Shown: piece after piece, positions 4,847 through 5,123 of the stretch | Layout of the letters: each line of letters starts with the position of its first letter | Numbering within the stretch: position 1 is the stretch's first letter | Source of the DNA: Acidobacteriota bacterium | Lineage (GTDB): Bacteria; Acidobacteriota; Terriglobia; Bryobacterales; Bryobacteraceae | Direction: 5' to 3' | Assembly: GCA_018268875.1 (NCBI GenBank) | Contig: JAFDVT010000140.1 | Location: 1 to 5,123 of the forward strand | Length of the DNA: 5,123 nt | Notes under the pieces: generated by a model | Seen by the model: only the letters and a program-made list of their open reading frames with translations | Told to the model about the DNA's origin: nothing | Database searches by the model: none | Made by a program: the position numbers and the translations under genes

Positions 4847-5123
4847 ATGCACCGGCGCGACTTCATTTGGACCTCGAACCTTGCCGCCACTGCCTTCCTT
4901 CCGCAGATTACGCAAGCGGCTGAGCTACGCTTCTTCTCCGCGGAAGACGCCAAATGGATCGACGACCTCATGGCGCAAATCATCCCCAGCGACGACGCGC
5001 CCGGCGCTCGCGAGGCGGGTTGCCTCTACTACCTCGACAAACAGCTAAGTGAGGGCCTCGTCCGCTACGCCGGCAACTATCGCACCGGCCTGCCGGCCTT
5101 CCAAAAGCAGCATCCGGACTTCC
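4847..5123 (+). CDS. Gluconate 2-dehydrogenase subunit 3-like protein, Tat signal (3' end outside window)
   Basis: The first 92 residues of a longer protein that runs off the window. It starts MHRRDFIWTSNLAATAFLPQ: a twin-arginine motif (RRDFI), a hydrophobic stretch and a probable cleavage near ITQAA, so export in folded form by Tat is likely. The mature part begins with LRFFSAEDAKWIDDLMAQII, then PSDDAPGAREAGCLYYLD and KQLSEGL, the recognisable opening of the gluconate 2-dehydrogenase subunit 3 family ('iiPtDdtPGAreAGvvxfiD'). In characterised membrane-bound dehydrogenases, this small subunit works with a flavin (GMC) subunit and a cytochrome c subunit in the periplasm. A GMC oxidoreductase gene is expected just downstream but lies outside the window. 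The ATG at 4847 is chosen because it gives the complete Tat motif. The ribosome site is weak. It lies 23 nt after the toxin stop and is probably unrelated to it in function. Confidence 0.9.
   Translation, partial: MHRRDFIWTSNLAATAFLPQITQAAELRFFSAEDAKWIDDLMAQIIPSDDAPGAREAGCLYYLDKQLSEGLVRYAGNYRTGLPAFQKQHPDF

Overview
The window looks like an ordinary chromosomal segment of a GC-rich bacterium with tightly packed genes. The Tat-exported gluconate 2-dehydrogenase subunit 3-like protein at the right edge, the GreB-type factor and the ArsR/AHSA1 pair together resemble Acidobacteriota (Solibacter/Bryobacter-like) genomes. That placement is an inference from gene content and style; no rRNA or other phylogenetic marker was compared. 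I see no tRNA, rRNA, CRISPR array, insertion sequence, phage gene or long repeat. Layout, left to right: positions 1-567 (+) hold the C-terminal part of a protein whose end resembles the regulatory and winged-helix tail of a class I methyltransferase. A three-gene leftward unit follows, read from 3262 down to 553: a stand-alone class I SAM-dependent methyltransferase, then dnaB (replicative helicase), then greB (transcript-cleavage elongation factor). The methyltransferase and dnaB overlap by 11 nt, and greB starts 9 nt after the dnaB stop, so one transcript is likely. The greB end overlaps the end of the first gene by 15 nt in convergent orientation. A 91-bp AT-rich divergent spacer (3263-3353) separates this unit from a rightward ArsR-family repressor and AHSA1/SRPBCC pair (3354-4224), whose reading frames overlap by 35 nt. 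The spacer carries a good sigma70-type promoter and an imperfect direct repeat overlapping or following its -10 box, a plausible operator for autoregulation by the repressor. Next comes a compact toxin-antitoxin-like pair (4265-4823): a small acidic protein overlapping by 23 nt a RelE/ParE-fold toxin gene. A hairpin lies over the translation start region of the small gene. The window ends inside a Tat-signal-bearing gluconate 2-dehydrogenase subunit 3-like gene (from 4847). The genes fall into separate jobs: information processing (dnaB, greB), a small ligand- or stress-responsive regulator/START-fold pair, a toxin-antitoxin-like module and a periplasmic oxidoreductase accessory subunit. Nothing here amounts to an evidently new multi-gene system. 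The least standard elements are the antitoxin-like protein, which lacks a recognisable DNA-binding half, and the repeat-bearing divergent regulatory region.
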